In this document: piece by piece, positions 6,704-15,857 of the stretch
How positions within the stretch are numbered: position 1 is the first letter of the stretch
How the letters are laid out: each line of letters opens with the position of its first letter
NCBI GenBank assembly: GCA_012034575.1
Contig: JAAUPF010000038.1
Span: 1-43,981 of the forward strand
Reading direction: 5' to 3'
Source: Richelia sp. CSU_2_1
Lineage (GTDB): Bacteria; Cyanobacteriota; Cyanobacteriia; Cyanobacteriales; Microcoleaceae
Length of the DNA: 43,981 nucleotides
Program-made: the position numbers and the translations under genes
The notes under the pieces: model-generated
Told to the model about the DNA's origin: nothing
What the model saw: only the letters and a program-made list of their open reading frames with translations
Databases searched by the model: none

Positions 6704-9181
6704 TTACTCAGCACCTTGCGGTAACAATTCCCGCTTTTGGCCTTGCAACACCTTGACGACGCCGGTTTCGTCCACATCCACGAGGGCGATATCGCCATCC
6801 TTGATGCGTCCCGAAAGGATTTCCTCAGCCAAGCTATCCTCTAACAACCGCATAATTGCGCGACGCAGGGGGCGAGCTCCGTAACTGGGATTGTAACCTT
6901 CCTCTACCAAGCGTTCCTTGAAACGATCGGTCACTTCCAGAGTAATTCCCTGTTCCGTCAAGCGGCCGAACACTTCTTTGAGCATGATGACGGCGATTTC
7001 TTTGACTTCCTCTTTGTTCAACTGGCGGAAGACAATAATTTCGTCGAGACGGTTCAAGAATTCCGGGCGGAAGTAGTTCTTCAGTTCTTCGTTTACCAAA
7101 GAACGAATCCGGTTGTAATTAGCATCGGTTTGGTTTTCGCTGAACTCGAAACCGAGGCCGCCGCCGCCTTTTTCAATTACCTTGGAACCGATGTTGGAGG
7201 TCATAATTAACAGCGTGTTTTTGAAGTCCACGGTGCGACCTTTTGCGTCGGTTAAGCGGCCGTCTTCTAATATTTGCAGCAGCATATTGAAGACATCGGG
7301 GTGAGCTTTTTCGATTTCATCGAACAGCACCACGGTGTAGGGGCGGCGGCGAACTGCTTCTGTTAGTTGACCGCCTTCGTTGTAACCGACGTATCCGGGA
7401 GGAGAACCGATCAATTTGGAAACAGTATGGCGTTCCATGTATTCCGACATATCCAACCGGATCATCGCTTCTTCGGAACCGAAGAAATAGGAAGCCAAAG
7501 CTTTTGTCAGTTCGGTTTTGCCGACGCCTGTCGGGCCGGAGAAGATGAAACTGGCGATCGGGCGATTGGGGTTTTTCAACCCGACGCGGGCGCGGCGAAT
7601 GGCGCGAGAAACAGCTTTTACTGCTTCTTCCTGTCCGATCAAGCGCTGGTGCAAAGTATCTTCCATGTGCAGCAGTTTTTCGGATTCGGATTCGGTGAGT
7701 TTGTTCACCGGAACGCCCGTCCAACTTGCTACAATTTGGGCGATATCTTCTTCCGTAACTACTGGCGATGGATCGCTGTCGCCGCGGGCCGCCGAGTCGG
7801 TTTTTTTAGCTTGGGAAATCGCGCGAATTTCGGCTTTAATTGTCATTTCCCGATCGCGCAATTCGCCTGCTTTGTCAAAGTCTTGAGAACGGACGGCTTC
7901 GTCTTTGTCTTTGAGAACTTGGCGCAGTTCTTTATCAAGTTCTTTAGCTGCGGGGGGAAGTTGCGAGTTGATCAAGCGAACTCTCGAACCTGCTTCATCT
8001 ACAAGGTCGATCGCCTTGTCGGGCAAATAGCGATCGGAAATGTACCGATCGGAAAGTTTAGCAGCAGCTTCCAAAGCTGTATCCAAAATTTTCAGTTTGT
8101 GGTGTTGTTCGTAGCGTTCCCGCAGGCCGAAGAGAATTTCGATCGTTTCGTCAACTGTGGGTTCGCCGACCATCACCGGCTGAAAGCGCCGTTCCAGGGC
8201 TGCATCGCGTTCGATGTGCTTGCGGTACTCATCCAGGGTGGTAGCGCCGATACATTGGAGTTCGCCGCGGGCCAACGCCGGCTTGAGGATGTTCGCAGCA
8301 TCGATCGCGCCTTCAGCAGCACCCGCACCTATTAAAGTATGCACTTCGTCAATCACTAGAATGACATTGCCTGCGGTGCGGATTTCGTCCATGATTTTTT
8401 TGAGGCGTTCCTCAAATTCGCCCCGGTATTTAGTACCGGCGACCAACAAGCCGATATCCAGAGTTACGACACGCTTTTCTTCGAGGATGTCGGGGATATC
8501 GTTATTAGCGATGCGTTGGGCCAAACCTTCTGCGATCGCAGTTTTACCAACGCCGGGCTCTCCGATCAGCACCGGGTTATTTTTGGTACGGCGACCGAGG
8601 ATTTGAATTACCCGTTCGATTTCTTTTTGGCGTCCGACTACCGGATCGAGCTTGCCATCGGCCGCCATTTGAGTTAAATTGGCTCCGAACTCATCTAAAG
8701 TAGGAGTTTTCGTGCGCGCGCCGCCGCCGGTCGCTGCGACTTCTGCGGTTTCGCCCAACATCCGAATGACTTGGGTGCGGACTTTCGACAAATCTACGCC
8801 GAGATTTTCCAGAACTCTCGCCGCCACGCCCTCACCTTCACGGATCAAGCCGAGCAGCAGGTGTTCGGTGCCGATGTAGTTGTGTCCGAGTTGGCGTGCT
8901 TCTTCGAGGGACAGTTCCAGAACCCGCTTGGCGCGGGGGGTAAACGGAATTTCTACTGCTACGAAACCCGAACCGCGGCCGATGATTTTCTCAACTTCAA
9001 TGCGCGCGTCTTTCAGGTTCACGCCCATTGACTTGAGGACTTTAGCTGCGACCCCAGTTCCCTCGCCGATCAGACCCAGGAGGATCTGTTCTGTCCCTAC
9101 GAAGTTGTGACCCAAGCGGCGAGCTTCTTCTTGGGCCAACATAATTACTTTTATTGCTTTTTCTGTGAAGCGTTCAAACAT
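6704..9181 (-). CDS. clpC: ATP-dependent Clp protease ATP-binding subunit ClpC
   Basis: ClpC is the Hsp100 AAA+ unfoldase that feeds substrates to ClpP/ClpR in the cytosol. The 825 residues show the expected order: a double Clp-N repeat (about 1-145, with [14 protein letters not shown] and [14 protein letters not shown]), AAA1 with Walker A GEPGVGKT (207-214) and Walker [12 protein letters not shown] (~273-283), the middle UVR segment ([12 protein letters not shown], ~435-450) that separates ClpC from ClpA/ClpB, AAA2 with GPTGVGKT (~550) and [16 protein letters not shown], and a GLGF ClpP-docking loop. Length and start ([23 protein letters not shown]) are standard. A long untranslated-looking region with hairpins lies upstream. 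Confidence 0.97.
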   Translation of the reverse strand: MFERFTEKAIKVIMLAQEEARRLGHNFVGTEQILLGLIGEGTGVAAKVLKSMGVNLKDARIEVEKIIGRGSGFVAVEIPFTPRAKRVLELSLEEARQLGHNYIGTEHLLLGLIREGEGVAARVLENLGVDLSKVRTQVIRMLGETAEVAATGGGARTKTPTLDEFGANLTQMAADGKLDPVVGRQKEIERVIQILGRRTKNNPVLIGEPGVGKTAIAEGLAQRIANNDIPDILEEKRVVTLDIGLLVAGTKYRGEFEERLKKIMDEIRTAGNVILVIDEVHTLIGAGAAEGAIDAANILKPALARGELQCIGATTLDEYRKHIERDAALERRFQPVMVGEPTVDETIEILFGLRERYEQHHKLKILDTALEAAAKLSDRYISDRYLPDKAIDLVDEAGSRVRLINSQLPPAAKELDKELRQVLKDKDEAVRSQDFDKAGELRDREMTIKAEIRAISQAKKTDSAARGDSDPSPVVTEEDIAQIVASWTGVPVNKLTESESEKLLHMEDTLHQRLIGQEEAVKAVSRAIRRARVGLKNPNRPIASFIFSGPTGVGKTELTKALASYFFGSEEAMIRLDMSEYMERHTVSKLIGSPPGYVGYNEGGQLTEAVRRRPYTVVLFDEIEKAHPDVFNMLLQILEDGRLTDAKGRTVDFKNTLLIMTSNIGSKVIEKGGGGLGFEFSENQTDANYNRIRSLVNEELKNYFRPEFLNRLDEIIVFRQLNKEEVKEIAVIMLKEVFGRLTEQGITLEVTDRFKERLVEEGYNPSYGARPLRRAIMRLLEDSLAEEILSGRIKDGDIALVDVDETGVVKVLQGQKRELLPQGAE

Positions 9182-9337
9182 GATTTATTCCCATCACCTG
9201 CTGCTATGTGCCCGTTTAGAGGTCACGCTCGCACGACGAGCGTTTGTATTTTCGAGTGTTAACTCGTAAAGCTTATTCTAGCGTGACACTTCTACTGCTC
9301 TGCCGCACTCGGCTGCGGTTGCAGGTTCCAGGCTCAT

Positions 9338-9422
9338 GTTGCAGGGTGGCTTTCAACTGGGAAGGCCCAGATGGCGGCTGACCTACAACCTCCCCTAGAC
9401 TGCAAAAAGATTGCTCTTTTTG
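9338..9422. ncRNA. Possible structured RNA or leader upstream of clpC
   Basis: Two hairpins stand in the 540-bp gap upstream of clpC. The first (9338-9389) has outer arms GTTG-AGG/CCT-CAAC and an inner perfect CTGGG-AAGG-CCCAG stem (9357-9370). The second is CAAAAAGA-TTGC-TCTTTTTG (9403-9422). Read on the minus strand it could be part of the clpC 5' leader; on the plus strand, a small RNA. I could not match it to SRP RNA, 6S RNA or a known riboswitch. Structure is seen; transcription is only inferred. Confidence 0.3.
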
Positions 9423-9593
9423 GCCCGTGCCCAACCTACGACTTCGTATTGATGGATTTTAGCACAATCTTTTTTGTCTCGTGCAGGCGCGATCGAAAGT
9501 CATAAATCTGAAAGTTTGTGAAGGTTTCTTTACAAAACTTATTTGTTGGACGGGCGATCGATGTTAATCCAGTTCGCGATCGCAGGGGAAGTC
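9423..9593. other. Gap without genes upstream of clpC
   Basis: I see no gene or clear promoter here. Together with the hairpins before it and the palindrome after it, it makes up the 540-bp gap between clpC and the hydrolase fragment. Confidence 0.5.
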
Positions 9594-9658
9594 AGAAACC
9601 GGGTTTTTGGAGAAAATCTTCGCTGTAGCCGTCAAATTAGTTGAAAAACCCGGTTTCT
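9594..9658. repeat. Dispersed palindromic repeat, AACCCGGTTTCT family (copy 2)
   Basis: AGAAACCGGGTTTTT (9594-9608) and AAAAACCCGGTTTCT (9644-9658) form a perfect 15-bp inverted repeat around a 35-nt centre, the same centre length as the copy at 3044-3104. The arms are in the opposite order from copy 1. Confidence 0.75.
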
Positions 9659-9721
9659 TTGGTCTTGGTGCGTCCGGGACTGTAATTGTAACACGCTTGC
9701 CTTAGCTCTCAAGTAACATTC

Positions 9722-9970
9722 CTAAACTTTGAGGACTGTATCATTTGGATTGGCATTGTTGATGGCTGTTGCCAAAGTCCCATCATAATAATTGTAGGGA
9801 TCGGTAAAACCAGGAATCAGCAGCCATACTTTTTGGCCGCTCCATTGCTCGGTTGAGGGAACAGAGAAGGGCGCGCGAATATTTATTTGACGCTCACTTG
9901 GGTTAACATTGCTAGGTGGTCTGTTAGTTTCGCCACCCGTTACCAAAAACGGAGTATTTATTACTGCCAT
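9722..9970 (-). pseudogene. Truncated secreted hydrolase/lipase-like protein, N-terminal part
   Basis: 82 codons from an ATG, ending abruptly. The segment KVWLLIPGFTDPYNYYDGTLATAI looks like the first strand and oxyanion-loop region of an alpha/beta-hydrolase (lipase-like) in large cyanobacterial exoproteins. No nucleophile elbow follows, because a stop comes after NDTVLKV, where such proteins would continue. I read it as the surviving N-terminus of a larger gene. The family call is an inference from this short stretch. Confidence 0.4.
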
Positions 9971-10005
9971 TTTTCATTCCTCTCAAGTTAGGTTGGTAAA
10001 GATTA

Positions 10006-10134
10006 TTAGTTGTTTCCCTTTTTCGACTTTCTCCACAGGTGAACTCCACCCAAGCCCAAAAAAGCCAACAATGAGGCCAAGGGGGAGGAATTCTCCGGTA
10101 CGGGAGTAGGAGGAGATTCGTTAATTTCTAAGGC
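10006..10134 (-). pseudogene. PEP-CTERM sorting tail, remnant of an exported protein gene
   Basis: A minus-strand frame of about 42 codons reads as a PEP-CTERM signal: PTPVPENSSPLASLLAFLGL, then GGVHLWRKSKKGNN and stop. VPE plus a hydrophobic segment plus a basic end is the hallmark of exosortase substrates. An in-frame stop at 10135-10137 directly precedes it and there is no start, so only the tail of the gene is left. Confidence 0.6.
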
Positions 10135-10154
10135 TCACAAAGGTCGATCGCCCG

Positions 10155-10805
10155 CTACCATTTTTTCCGCCGCAGTCGATCGCAGATTTCCTGTCTTTTG
10201 CTCTCTAAATATTCCTGAAATTCCGGTTTTTCCAAACCGCTGCGCCACATTACCAGAGCATCTTCTCCAGTGTCTTCGTAATATTTTTTCCGCAGTCCCG
10301 CCTCTTTAAAATCAAATTTTTTGTACAAAGAAACTGCAGCCAAATTAGAAGCCCGCACCTCTAAAGTTGCGCGTTCTAATTGCCTGTCACAAGCCGATTT
10401 CAATAATGCCCACAGCAAAGCTTGCCCGAAACCTCGACTTTGAAACTGAGGGTGAATTGCCAGCATAATAATGTGAGCTTCCTCTAACACCGCCCACAAA
10501 CAACCCAAACCGATGAACTTTCGGGAAATCTGTAGGGGTGCTGCCCCCGTATCCGTCCCGTTTGGAGTTGCTGCTGATAACTCTGAATGTTGGGGAGTGA
10601 AGATATCAAATGAAATTCTTTCTGAGGAGCCTTCTTCTGTTTCCCCAATCCACAAACCCAATAAATCGCTGTTAGGGCTTTCTAATTCGCGCCGGTAGCC
10701 TTCGATCGACCAAAATCCACCAAAACAAAGTCGATCGAGCTCAACAGCCTGTTGCAGGTCTTCTGCGGCGAGATGTTTAATTTCCAAAAAACGGGGGACG
10801 TTCAA
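10155..10805 (-). CDS. rimI: Ribosomal-protein-alanine N-acetyltransferase (GNAT family)
   Basis: RimI-type GNAT enzymes acetylate protein N-termini, classically ribosomal protein S18, with acetyl-CoA. The 216-residue product has the GNAT core: the LEEAHIIMLAIHPQFQSRGFGQALL segment, with QSRGFG as the acetyl-CoA pyrophosphate loop, followed by LEVRASNLAAVSLYKKFDF and the C-terminal KKYYEDTGEDALVMW typical of RimI. It is longer than usual (~150-160) because of a low-complexity insert at about 58-100 (with SAATPNGTDTGAAPL) and a basic tail. It is divergent from lysA, with start codons about 40 bp apart, so the two probably share a promoter region. Confidence 0.85.
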   Translation of the reverse strand: MNVPRFLEIKHLAAEDLQQAVELDRLCFGGFWSIEGYRRELESPNSDLLGLWIGETEEGSSERISFDIFTPQHSELSAATPNGTDTGAAPLQISRKFIGLGCLWAVLEEAHIIMLAIHPQFQSRGFGQALLWALLKSACDRQLERATLEVRASNLAAVSLYKKFDFKEAGLRKKYYEDTGEDALVMWRSGLEKPEFQEYLESKRQEICDRLRRKKW

Positions 10806-10844
10806 TTGTACACTATGAAATACACTAAAGAAAGTTATTGCGCG

Positions 10845-12251
10845 ATGGTATCAACACAATCGATCGGGGTGGAATCTGGGCGTCAGTACCTGCCTGAGTC
10901 CAAGGAATCCACAAAAAATCGCTCTCCGAACCAACAATTGTTACCGCTGACAGCTAAAGTTAACGAAAACATTCTGGAAATTGGAGGCTGCAAGGTAACA
11001 GATTTGGTAGAGCGATTTGGCTCGCCCTTGTACATTTTAGACGAAGAAACGCTGCGAGAAGCTTGCCGCCAGTACAAGAAGGCTTTTGAGGACTATTATC
11101 CGGGTGAATCTCAAGTGCTCTACGCTTCCAAAGCTTGGAGTTGTTTAGCAATTTGCGCGATCGCGGCTCAGGAAGGTTTAGGTATAGATGTTGTATCTGC
11201 TGGCGAACTCGAAACAGCACGGCAAGCCGGCGTTAGCCCAGACAAAATCTACTTTCACGGTAACAACAAATCCCGCGAAGAACTTCAATTGGCTGTCGAA
11301 GTCGGCTGCATTACCGTAGCAGACAACTGGTGGGATCTAGAGACTCTAGCAAAGTTGGCAGAAACAGGCAAGCCAGCGCGAGTTATGGTGCGGTTTACCC
11401 CAGGCATTGAATGTCACACCCACGATTACATTAAAACAGGTCAGCTCGACAGTAAATTTGGTTTCGATCCCAACTCGCTCAATAAAGTCTTTAAATTTTT
11501 GAGCGAGCAGCCCTCTTTATCCTGCGTCGGATTGCACGCTCACATTGGCTCTCAGATTTTTGCACTGCAACCTCACAAGGATTTAGCCAATGTTATTGTT
11601 GAGGCTTTCCAAGAAGCAATTCGCTGCAAGTTGAAGCCGACAGAAATTAATATTGGTGGCGGGTTGGGCATTCGCTATACTGAATCGGACGATCCTCCAA
11701 CCATTGAAAATTGGGCTGAGGCAGTTTGCTCCGCAATGGTAGCAGCTTGGCAGAATCACAAGCTGGATTTGAAGTCTTTACCAAAATTGCTGTGCGAACC
11801 GGGTCGATCGCTCGTGGGTACAGCTTGCGTTACAGCTTACACCGTTGGCTCGCAAAAAGTCATTCCGGGAATGCGGACTTATTTATCTGTCGATGGCGGA
11901 ATGTCAGATAATCCGCGCCCCATTACCTACCAATCAGTTTATCGGGTCGTCGCCGCCGGCAAAATGTCCGCCCCCCTAACGGAAACAGTGACAATTGCTG
12001 GGAAACACTGCGAATCAGGCGATGTTCTGATTAAAGATGCCAAACTGCCAAAGTGCCAAACCGGAGATATTCTCGCCGTTCCGGCTACAGGCGCATACAA
12101 TTACAGCATGGCTTCTAATTACAACCGAGTGCCAAAACCGGCGGCGGTTTTGGTTAGAGAGGGGGAAGCTAACACGATTATACAGCGGGAAACTTACCAA
12201 GATTTGCTGAGGCTTGACCGCCTTCCCGAAAGACTCAGAACTCACGAGTAA
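10845..12251 (+). CDS. lysA: Diaminopimelate decarboxylase
   Basis: LysA decarboxylates meso-diaminopimelate to lysine with pyridoxal phosphate. The 468 residues match the fold-III family: PLP lysine in YASKAWSC (Lys96), the GVDVVSAGEL-like GIDVVSAGELETARQAG, the phosphate-binding GGGLGIRY, the substrate-binding CEPGRSLVG, and the C-terminal CESGDVLIKD and ATGAYNYSMASNYNRVPKPA. Start: ATG 10845 gives the N-terminus expected of the family; in-frame ATG 10815 is an alternative. It is the first of three co-directional genes (lysA, cdaA, uppS), an order common in cyanobacteria that joins cell-wall precursor supply and c-di-AMP. Confidence 0.96.
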   Translation: MVSTQSIGVESGRQYLPESKESTKNRSPNQQLLPLTAKVNENILEIGGCKVTDLVERFGSPLYILDEETLREACRQYKKAFEDYYPGESQVLYASKAWSCLAICAIAAQEGLGIDVVSAGELETARQAGVSPDKIYFHGNNKSREELQLAVEVGCITVADNWWDLETLAKLAETGKPARVMVRFTPGIECHTHDYIKTGQLDSKFGFDPNSLNKVFKFLSEQPSLSCVGLHAHIGSQIFALQPHKDLANVIVEAFQEAIRCKLKPTEINIGGGLGIRYTESDDPPTIENWAEAVCSAMVAAWQNHKLDLKSLPKLLCEPGRSLVGTACVTAYTVGSQKVIPGMRTYLSVDGGMSDNPRPITYQSVYRVVAAGKMSAPLTETVTIAGKHCESGDVLIKDAKLPKCQTGDILAVPATGAYNYSMASNYNRVPKPAAVLVREGEANTIIQRETYQDLLRLDRLPERLRTHE

Positions 12252-12254
12252 GAT

Positions 12255-12281
12255 GTAAAAAGTAAAAAGTAAAAAGTAAAA
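12255..12281. repeat. Heptanucleotide tandem repeat (GTAAAAA)n
   Basis: About four copies of GTAAAAA directly after the lysA stop, another STRR-type array. Confidence 0.7.
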
Positions 12282-12449
12282 TCTTCGATTTTAAATTATT
12301 GAAGGTTGTCTCGTAACTTTTTACTTTTATAGCAATCGGTTGACGGTTAGGGAATTCAAGGAAGGTTGAAAATATGCGGTAACAGCATTTCCCTTCTTCC
12401 TTCTTCCTTCTGCTATACATTGTTCAGTGACGCGATTGGAATAACAACT

Positions 12450-12521
12450 GTTCATGGTTCACGGGTTCGAGTGCATCAAGGTTCGCGGTTCACAGGCGGT
12501 AGCGTTCGATGAACCATGAAC
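12450..12521 (+). promoter_or_regulatory. Inverted repeat that includes the cdaA start codon
   Basis: GTTCATGGTTCA (12450-12461) is the exact complement of TGAACCATGAAC (12510-12521), and the cdaA ATG (12516-12518) lies within the right arm. If transcribed, pairing of the arms would hide the start codon. The 48-nt centre is rich in GGTTC repeats. No strong Shine-Dalgarno sequence precedes the ATG. Confidence 0.5.
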
Positions 12522-13427
12522 AAACAATCTGGCTACGACTTTGCTCTCATTCAATCCTTGTTGATTCAGGCGATCGATATTGGATTGGTATTTGCCCTAG
12601 CGTACTTGGTACTCGTCATTGTCGGGGAACGCCGGACGCTGTGGATGGTACGGGGATTTATTATTCTAATGTTGGCCTCGGCGGTGAGCAACTGGGCTGG
12701 ATTGAAGCTGTTGCACGTTGCTCTCAACAGTTTGGTAACTGGTTCGGCTGTGGCGATGGCGGTGATCTTGCAGTCGGAGTTTCGCCGATTTTTGGAACAA
12801 TTGGGACGGGGGGAAATTTTGCAGTTGTTTGGGCGCGATCGCCGGCCCAATCCAGAACCGGACAGCGTAATAGATGAAATCGTGCACGCCGTAAAAGAAC
12901 TTTCTCAAAACCGCACGGGTGCTTTATTAATTATAGAAACAGATTCTCCGATCGACGATCGGGATTTTTCAGTACCGGGAGTGAAGCTTAATGCTGAAGT
13001 CTCTAAGGAGTTGCTGCAAACGATCTTTCAACCGCAAACTTTGCTGCACGATGGGGCTGTGTTGATCCGGGCTTCCCGGATCGTGTCGGCGGGGGTAATT
13101 TTGCCTTTGTCCGATCGCAGCGCGTCGCGGCAGTTGGGGACCCGCCACCGGGCGGCGATGGGGATTACAGAAAGGGTGCAAGCTTGCGTGTGCGTGGTTG
13201 TGTCTGAGGAAACGGGTTCTATTTCTTTAGCCTCTATGGGAACTTTAAATCGGCCTTTGACTAGCAACAAACTTAAGGAGTTGCTGGAAGCCAAGCTATT
13301 TCCCTCGGAGGGTGAAAGAACTGTGGCCCCACCAATTACCAATCTCGGACGCCAGATAGGATTGAAAGGATGGACGCTGTTAAAACGGATACTGCGCCGT
13401 CCGCCGTCAGCTAATCGGGAGAAGTGA
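12516..13427 (+). CDS. cdaA: Diadenylate cyclase CdaA (membrane-bound, c-di-AMP synthesis)
   Basis: CdaA condenses two ATP into cyclic di-AMP, a messenger for potassium/osmotic and cell-wall homeostasis. The 303-residue product has three N-terminal membrane segments (about 12-36, 43-62, 66-86), a coiled linker, then the DAC domain with both catalytic signatures, DGA (179-181 in LLHDGAVLI) and RHR (210-212 in [11 protein letters not shown]). The C-terminal ~40 residues are basic. The gene lies between lysA and uppS; its stop TGA overlaps the uppS ATG (TGATG), so the two are probably translationally coupled. An inverted repeat covers its own start codon. Confidence 0.95.
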   Translation: MNKQSGYDFALIQSLLIQAIDIGLVFALAYLVLVIVGERRTLWMVRGFIILMLASAVSNWAGLKLLHVALNSLVTGSAVAMAVILQSEFRRFLEQLGRGEILQLFGRDRRPNPEPDSVIDEIVHAVKELSQNRTGALLIIETDSPIDDRDFSVPGVKLNAEVSKELLQTIFQPQTLLHDGAVLIRASRIVSAGVILPLSDRSASRQLGTRHRAAMGITERVQACVCVVVSEETGSISLASMGTLNRPLTSNKLKELLEAKLFPSEGERTVAPPITNLGRQIGLKGWTLLKRILRRPPSANREK

Positions 13428-14173
13428 TGAGTCAAGGAATTTGCTTGCAAAAGTTGCCTGCGGATTTGGAACAAGAACTGTTGCCCAATCACGTAGCGGT
13501 GATTATGGATGGAAACGGACGCTGGGCTAAAAATAGGGGGCTGCCGCGGATTGCAGGACACCGCCGAGGGGCCAGCGCTCTCAAGGAACTGCTGCGCTGC
13601 TGCAAAGATTGGGGAATTCAAGCTTTAACGGCCTATGCTTTTTCTACGGAGAATTGGGGTCGGCCGGCCGGGGAAGTAGATTTTCTGATGAGTTTGTTTG
13701 AGGGAAAGCTGCGACAAGAATTGCGGGAGATGGTGGATGAGGACGTGCAAATTCAATTTATCGGGAATTTGCAGGATTTGCCACAGTCTTTGCAGGCGGA
13801 AATCGAGCGTTCTGTAGCGGCGACTCGGGACAATCGAGGGATTCGGTTTCGGGTGGCGACGAATTACGGCGGGCGTCAGGAAATCGTACAGGCTTGTCGG
13901 GCGATAGCGACTCAGGTGCAGCAGGGCAAGTTGCAGCCGGAGGAGATTGATGAGGTTTTATTTAAACGCTATTTGTATACTGCTGATGTTTGCGATCCAG
14001 ATTTGCTAATTCGGACGAGTGGGGAAATGCGGTTGAGCAATTTTCTCTTGTGGCAAATGGCTTATTCGGAAATTTACATTACTGAAACGCTGTGGCCGGA
14101 TTTCGATCGATCGGAGTTTCATCGCGCTTTGTCTGATTACCAGCAGCGCAGCCGTAGATTTGGAAAAGTCTGA
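13427..14173 (+). CDS. uppS: Isoprenyl transferase (undecaprenyl diphosphate synthase)
   Basis: This cis-prenyltransferase extends farnesyl diphosphate to the C55 carrier lipid for peptidoglycan and glycans. The 248 residues carry [20 protein letters not shown] (catalytic Asp28), [19 protein letters not shown], and the C-terminal pattern [20 protein letters not shown] followed by LWPDF. Start: ATG 13427, which shares its A with the cdaA stop; GTG 13424 is less likely. The overlap with cdaA supports one operon. Confidence 0.96.
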   Translation: MSQGICLQKLPADLEQELLPNHVAVIMDGNGRWAKNRGLPRIAGHRRGASALKELLRCCKDWGIQALTAYAFSTENWGRPAGEVDFLMSLFEGKLRQELREMVDEDVQIQFIGNLQDLPQSLQAEIERSVAATRDNRGIRFRVATNYGGRQEIVQACRAIATQVQQGKLQPEEIDEVLFKRYLYTADVCDPDLLIRTSGEMRLSNFLLWQMAYSEIYITETLWPDFDRSEFHRALSDYQQRSRRFGKV

Positions 14174-14226
14174 CAATTTTCGATAATTCGATCGATCTCG
14201 AAGGCAATTTCTGCTTTCCAAGTGGG

Positions 14227-14316
14227 TCGATCGACTTTAGATTTTAGGTTTTAGATTTTAGATTGGCGATTTTTGATGTTTGGCAAAGTCAAGTATCCTC
14301 AAAATTTTTGATTTTA
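14227..14316. repeat. ATTTTAG-type repeats between uppS and the DUF3143 gene
   Basis: Partial arrays of the heptamer GATTTTA lie in the 236-bp gap after uppS. I see no gene or clear terminator in the gap. Confidence 0.5.
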
Positions 14317-14409
14317 GATTGGCGATCGAGAAGTTTTAACAAATTCCACTATTCTTGAAATTGGTGATTTTTGATGTCAATTTGGAATTATCAAAAATCC
14401 CCAATCGAA

Positions 14410-14682
14410 TCAAGGACCAGAAAAAACTGCTGCTTCAATATCTTGGCGCGAGAGGGAGTATTTAAAAGCTCGATTAATATCTTGTCCGCCGGCACCAGCT
14501 TTGATATAACGGACGGTAATTTGGTCGATTTCGAGGACGATTTCTGCTTTCCAATTGGGTCGATCTAGTTGCCAGCAGTGAAGTTCCTGGCTGTTTTGCT
14601 GGCAGCCTCGGCTTTTCAGCCAGCCTTCAATTTCGGGCAGCGGATGGTTGTACAAAGGAGTATCAGCGGGAGGAAGAGACAT
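14410..14682 (-). CDS. DUF3143 domain protein
   Basis: A 90-residue protein that fits the cyanobacterial DUF3143 family over its full length: MSLPPADTPLYNHPLPEIE, then GWLKSRGCQQ, the WQLDRPNWKAEIVLE core and the C-terminal FKYSLSRQDIEAAVFSGP. The function of the family is unknown. It is downstream of and co-directional with a J-domain gene, a pairing I believe is common in cyanobacteria, though here a ~230-bp heptamer array lies between them. It may act with the J-protein; that is inference. Confidence 0.8.
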   Translation of the reverse strand: MSLPPADTPLYNHPLPEIEGWLKSRGCQQNSQELHCWQLDRPNWKAEIVLEIDQITVRYIKAGAGGQDINRAFKYSLSRQDIEAAVFSGP

Positions 14683-14688
14683 GGGATT

Positions 14689-14917
14689 TTAGATTTTAGA
14701 TTTTAGATTTTAGATTTAGGGATTGGGGATTGGGATTGAGGGATTAGGGATTGGGGATTGGGATTGAGGGATTGGGGATTGGGGGTTAGGAATTGAGCAT
14801 TACCGATTACCGATTACCGATTACCAATTACCAATTACCAATTACCAATTACCAATTACCGATTACCGATTACCAATTACCAATTACCAATTACCAATTA
14901 CCGATTACCAATTACCA
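14689..14917. repeat. Compound heptanucleotide repeat array
   Basis: Three different seven-base units follow each other: (GATTTTA)n at about 14689-14715, an imperfect (GGGATTG)n at about 14716-14790, and about 17 copies of ATTACC(A/G) at 14799-14917. There are no spacers, so this is not CRISPR. The small open frame at 14793-15011 is just the repeat translated. Confidence 0.85.
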
Positions 14918-14952
14918 AAGATACCTTGTTTGCCTGAAAAAATCTATAATTA

Positions 14953-15432
14953 TCAAGTGCCGCGAATTAAGCCGATCGCGATCGCCAGTGCCAAACATCC
15001 GATTAAAGTAGCTGCCATAATAAATAGGGCAAATATTTCTCCAGCCGAAAGCGGGCGATCCGTGGGATCTAAGTAAGCCGAGTTGGAATTTGTGCCTCGC
15101 GATTCGGAAACCGGAGTATTGAAATTAGATGGCTGCTGGATAGCGTGTGCGCGCGAATAGCCGATTTTGAGATCGTAGGCGAGGCGGCGTTCGGGATTGC
15201 TAAGGGTGGCGTAAGCGTTATTTAACTGCTGAAATTTTGCCGTCGCCACTGCGGGTGACAGGTGGGTAGTATCTGGATGGTAGAGTTTGCTCAATTCGCG
15301 GTACGATCGCCGAATTTCGATCGCTGATGCGGAAGGATGTAGCCCTAACAAGCCGTAATAGCTGGAACCCAAGGGGGTTTTGCTCGATATTTTCTGACTT
15401 TTGGTTTTTGCAGTTCCCTCGTTAGGAGTCAC
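14953..15432 (-). CDS. J-domain protein with C-terminal membrane anchor
   Basis: A DnaJ-type co-chaperone that should stimulate an Hsp70 (DnaK). Of 159 residues, about 24-88 form the J domain: SSYYGLLGLHPSASAIEIRR, the HPD signature in LYHPDTT, and FQQLNNAYATLSNPERRLAYD. The Gly/Phe, zinc-finger and CTD regions of true DnaJ are missing. The C-terminus has one hydrophobic segment (IFALFIMAATLIGCLALAIA), so the J domain is probably tethered to the cytoplasmic or thylakoid membrane, facing the cytosol. The DUF3143 gene lies downstream. Confidence 0.88.
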   Translation of the reverse strand: MTPNEGTAKTKSQKISSKTPLGSSYYGLLGLHPSASAIEIRRSYRELSKLYHPDTTHLSPAVATAKFQQLNNAYATLSNPERRLAYDLKIGYSRAHAIQQPSNFNTPVSESRGTNSNSAYLDPTDRPLSAGEIFALFIMAATLIGCLALAIAIGLIRGT

Positions 15433-15491
15433 CTCAGAGCCTCTGGGCTGGTAGTGAATAATTTTCGATCATTTTAGCTCAGAGTTGATAG

Positions 15492-15719
15492 TTAATCAAC
15501 TTCATCGGTTTGTGATGCTGCAGGCGGTGAGTTTGAGATTTCTGAATTGCCGATCGCTCTTGCCAGCCGATCGCGCCAGAATCGTTTCTCAAGGCTGCGA
15601 ATATTTTCGGTAGGTTGCAGTTGCTCTAAAAATTTCGCTTTTCGATTAAGAGGCGTTTCGGTAGCATAAATTAAAGTTTCGTCTAAATCGAGAATCAATA
15701 GTTGATTGCGCTCTTTCAT
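15492..15719 (-). pseudogene. Truncated NIF-type HAD phosphatase
   Basis: The first ~27 residues match the start of NLI-interacting-factor-like HAD phosphatases: LLILDLDETLIYATETPL contains motif I with nucleophile Asp in DLDET. After NRKAKFLEQ the similarity stops; the rest (to residue 75) is short and shows no further HAD motifs. This looks like a deleted gene whose start is now joined to unrelated sequence. It is probably not functional. Confidence 0.6.
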
Positions 15720-15810
15720 ACTGCCGTATGTTTTATAAAATCATCAAATTGCAGATGCAGATCGAAGAAATAATGTAAAACGTAGCTTTACACGTGAGTT
15801 ATAGCCGTAA

Positions 15811-15842
15811 GGTGCGCAGTGCAAGCCCTGGCACTGCGCACC
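15811..15842. repeat. Hairpin of the GGTGCGCAGTGC repeat family
   Basis: GGTGCGCAGTGC (15811-15822) and GCACTGCGCACC (15831-15842) are perfect 12-bp arms with an 8-nt loop. Related sequences occur at 29332-29366 and 38606-38643. It sits 16 bp after the stop of the glycosyltransferase gene (minus strand) and might also serve as its terminator, though no T run follows. Confidence 0.65.
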
Positions 15843-15857
15843 GCACCGTTTTTTAGT

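Noticed and set aside
7367..8335. Long open frame (322 codons) on the plus strand inside clpC
   Set aside because: It is fully antisense to the AAA core of clpC. Composition is Phe/Cys/Arg-rich without domains, as expected of an opposite-strand shadow of a conserved gene.
9338..9422. SRP RNA or 6S RNA
   Set aside because: The SRP GGAA-type apical loop and flanking conserved bases are missing, and the 6S open-bubble layout is not seen.
14689..14917. CRISPR-like array
   Set aside because: Units are seven bases long with no spacers, and no cas genes are near.
14793..15011. Small protein of repeated ITNYQLP units
   Set aside because: It is a translation of the ATTACC(A/G) heptamer array; the reading is periodic and has no start signals.
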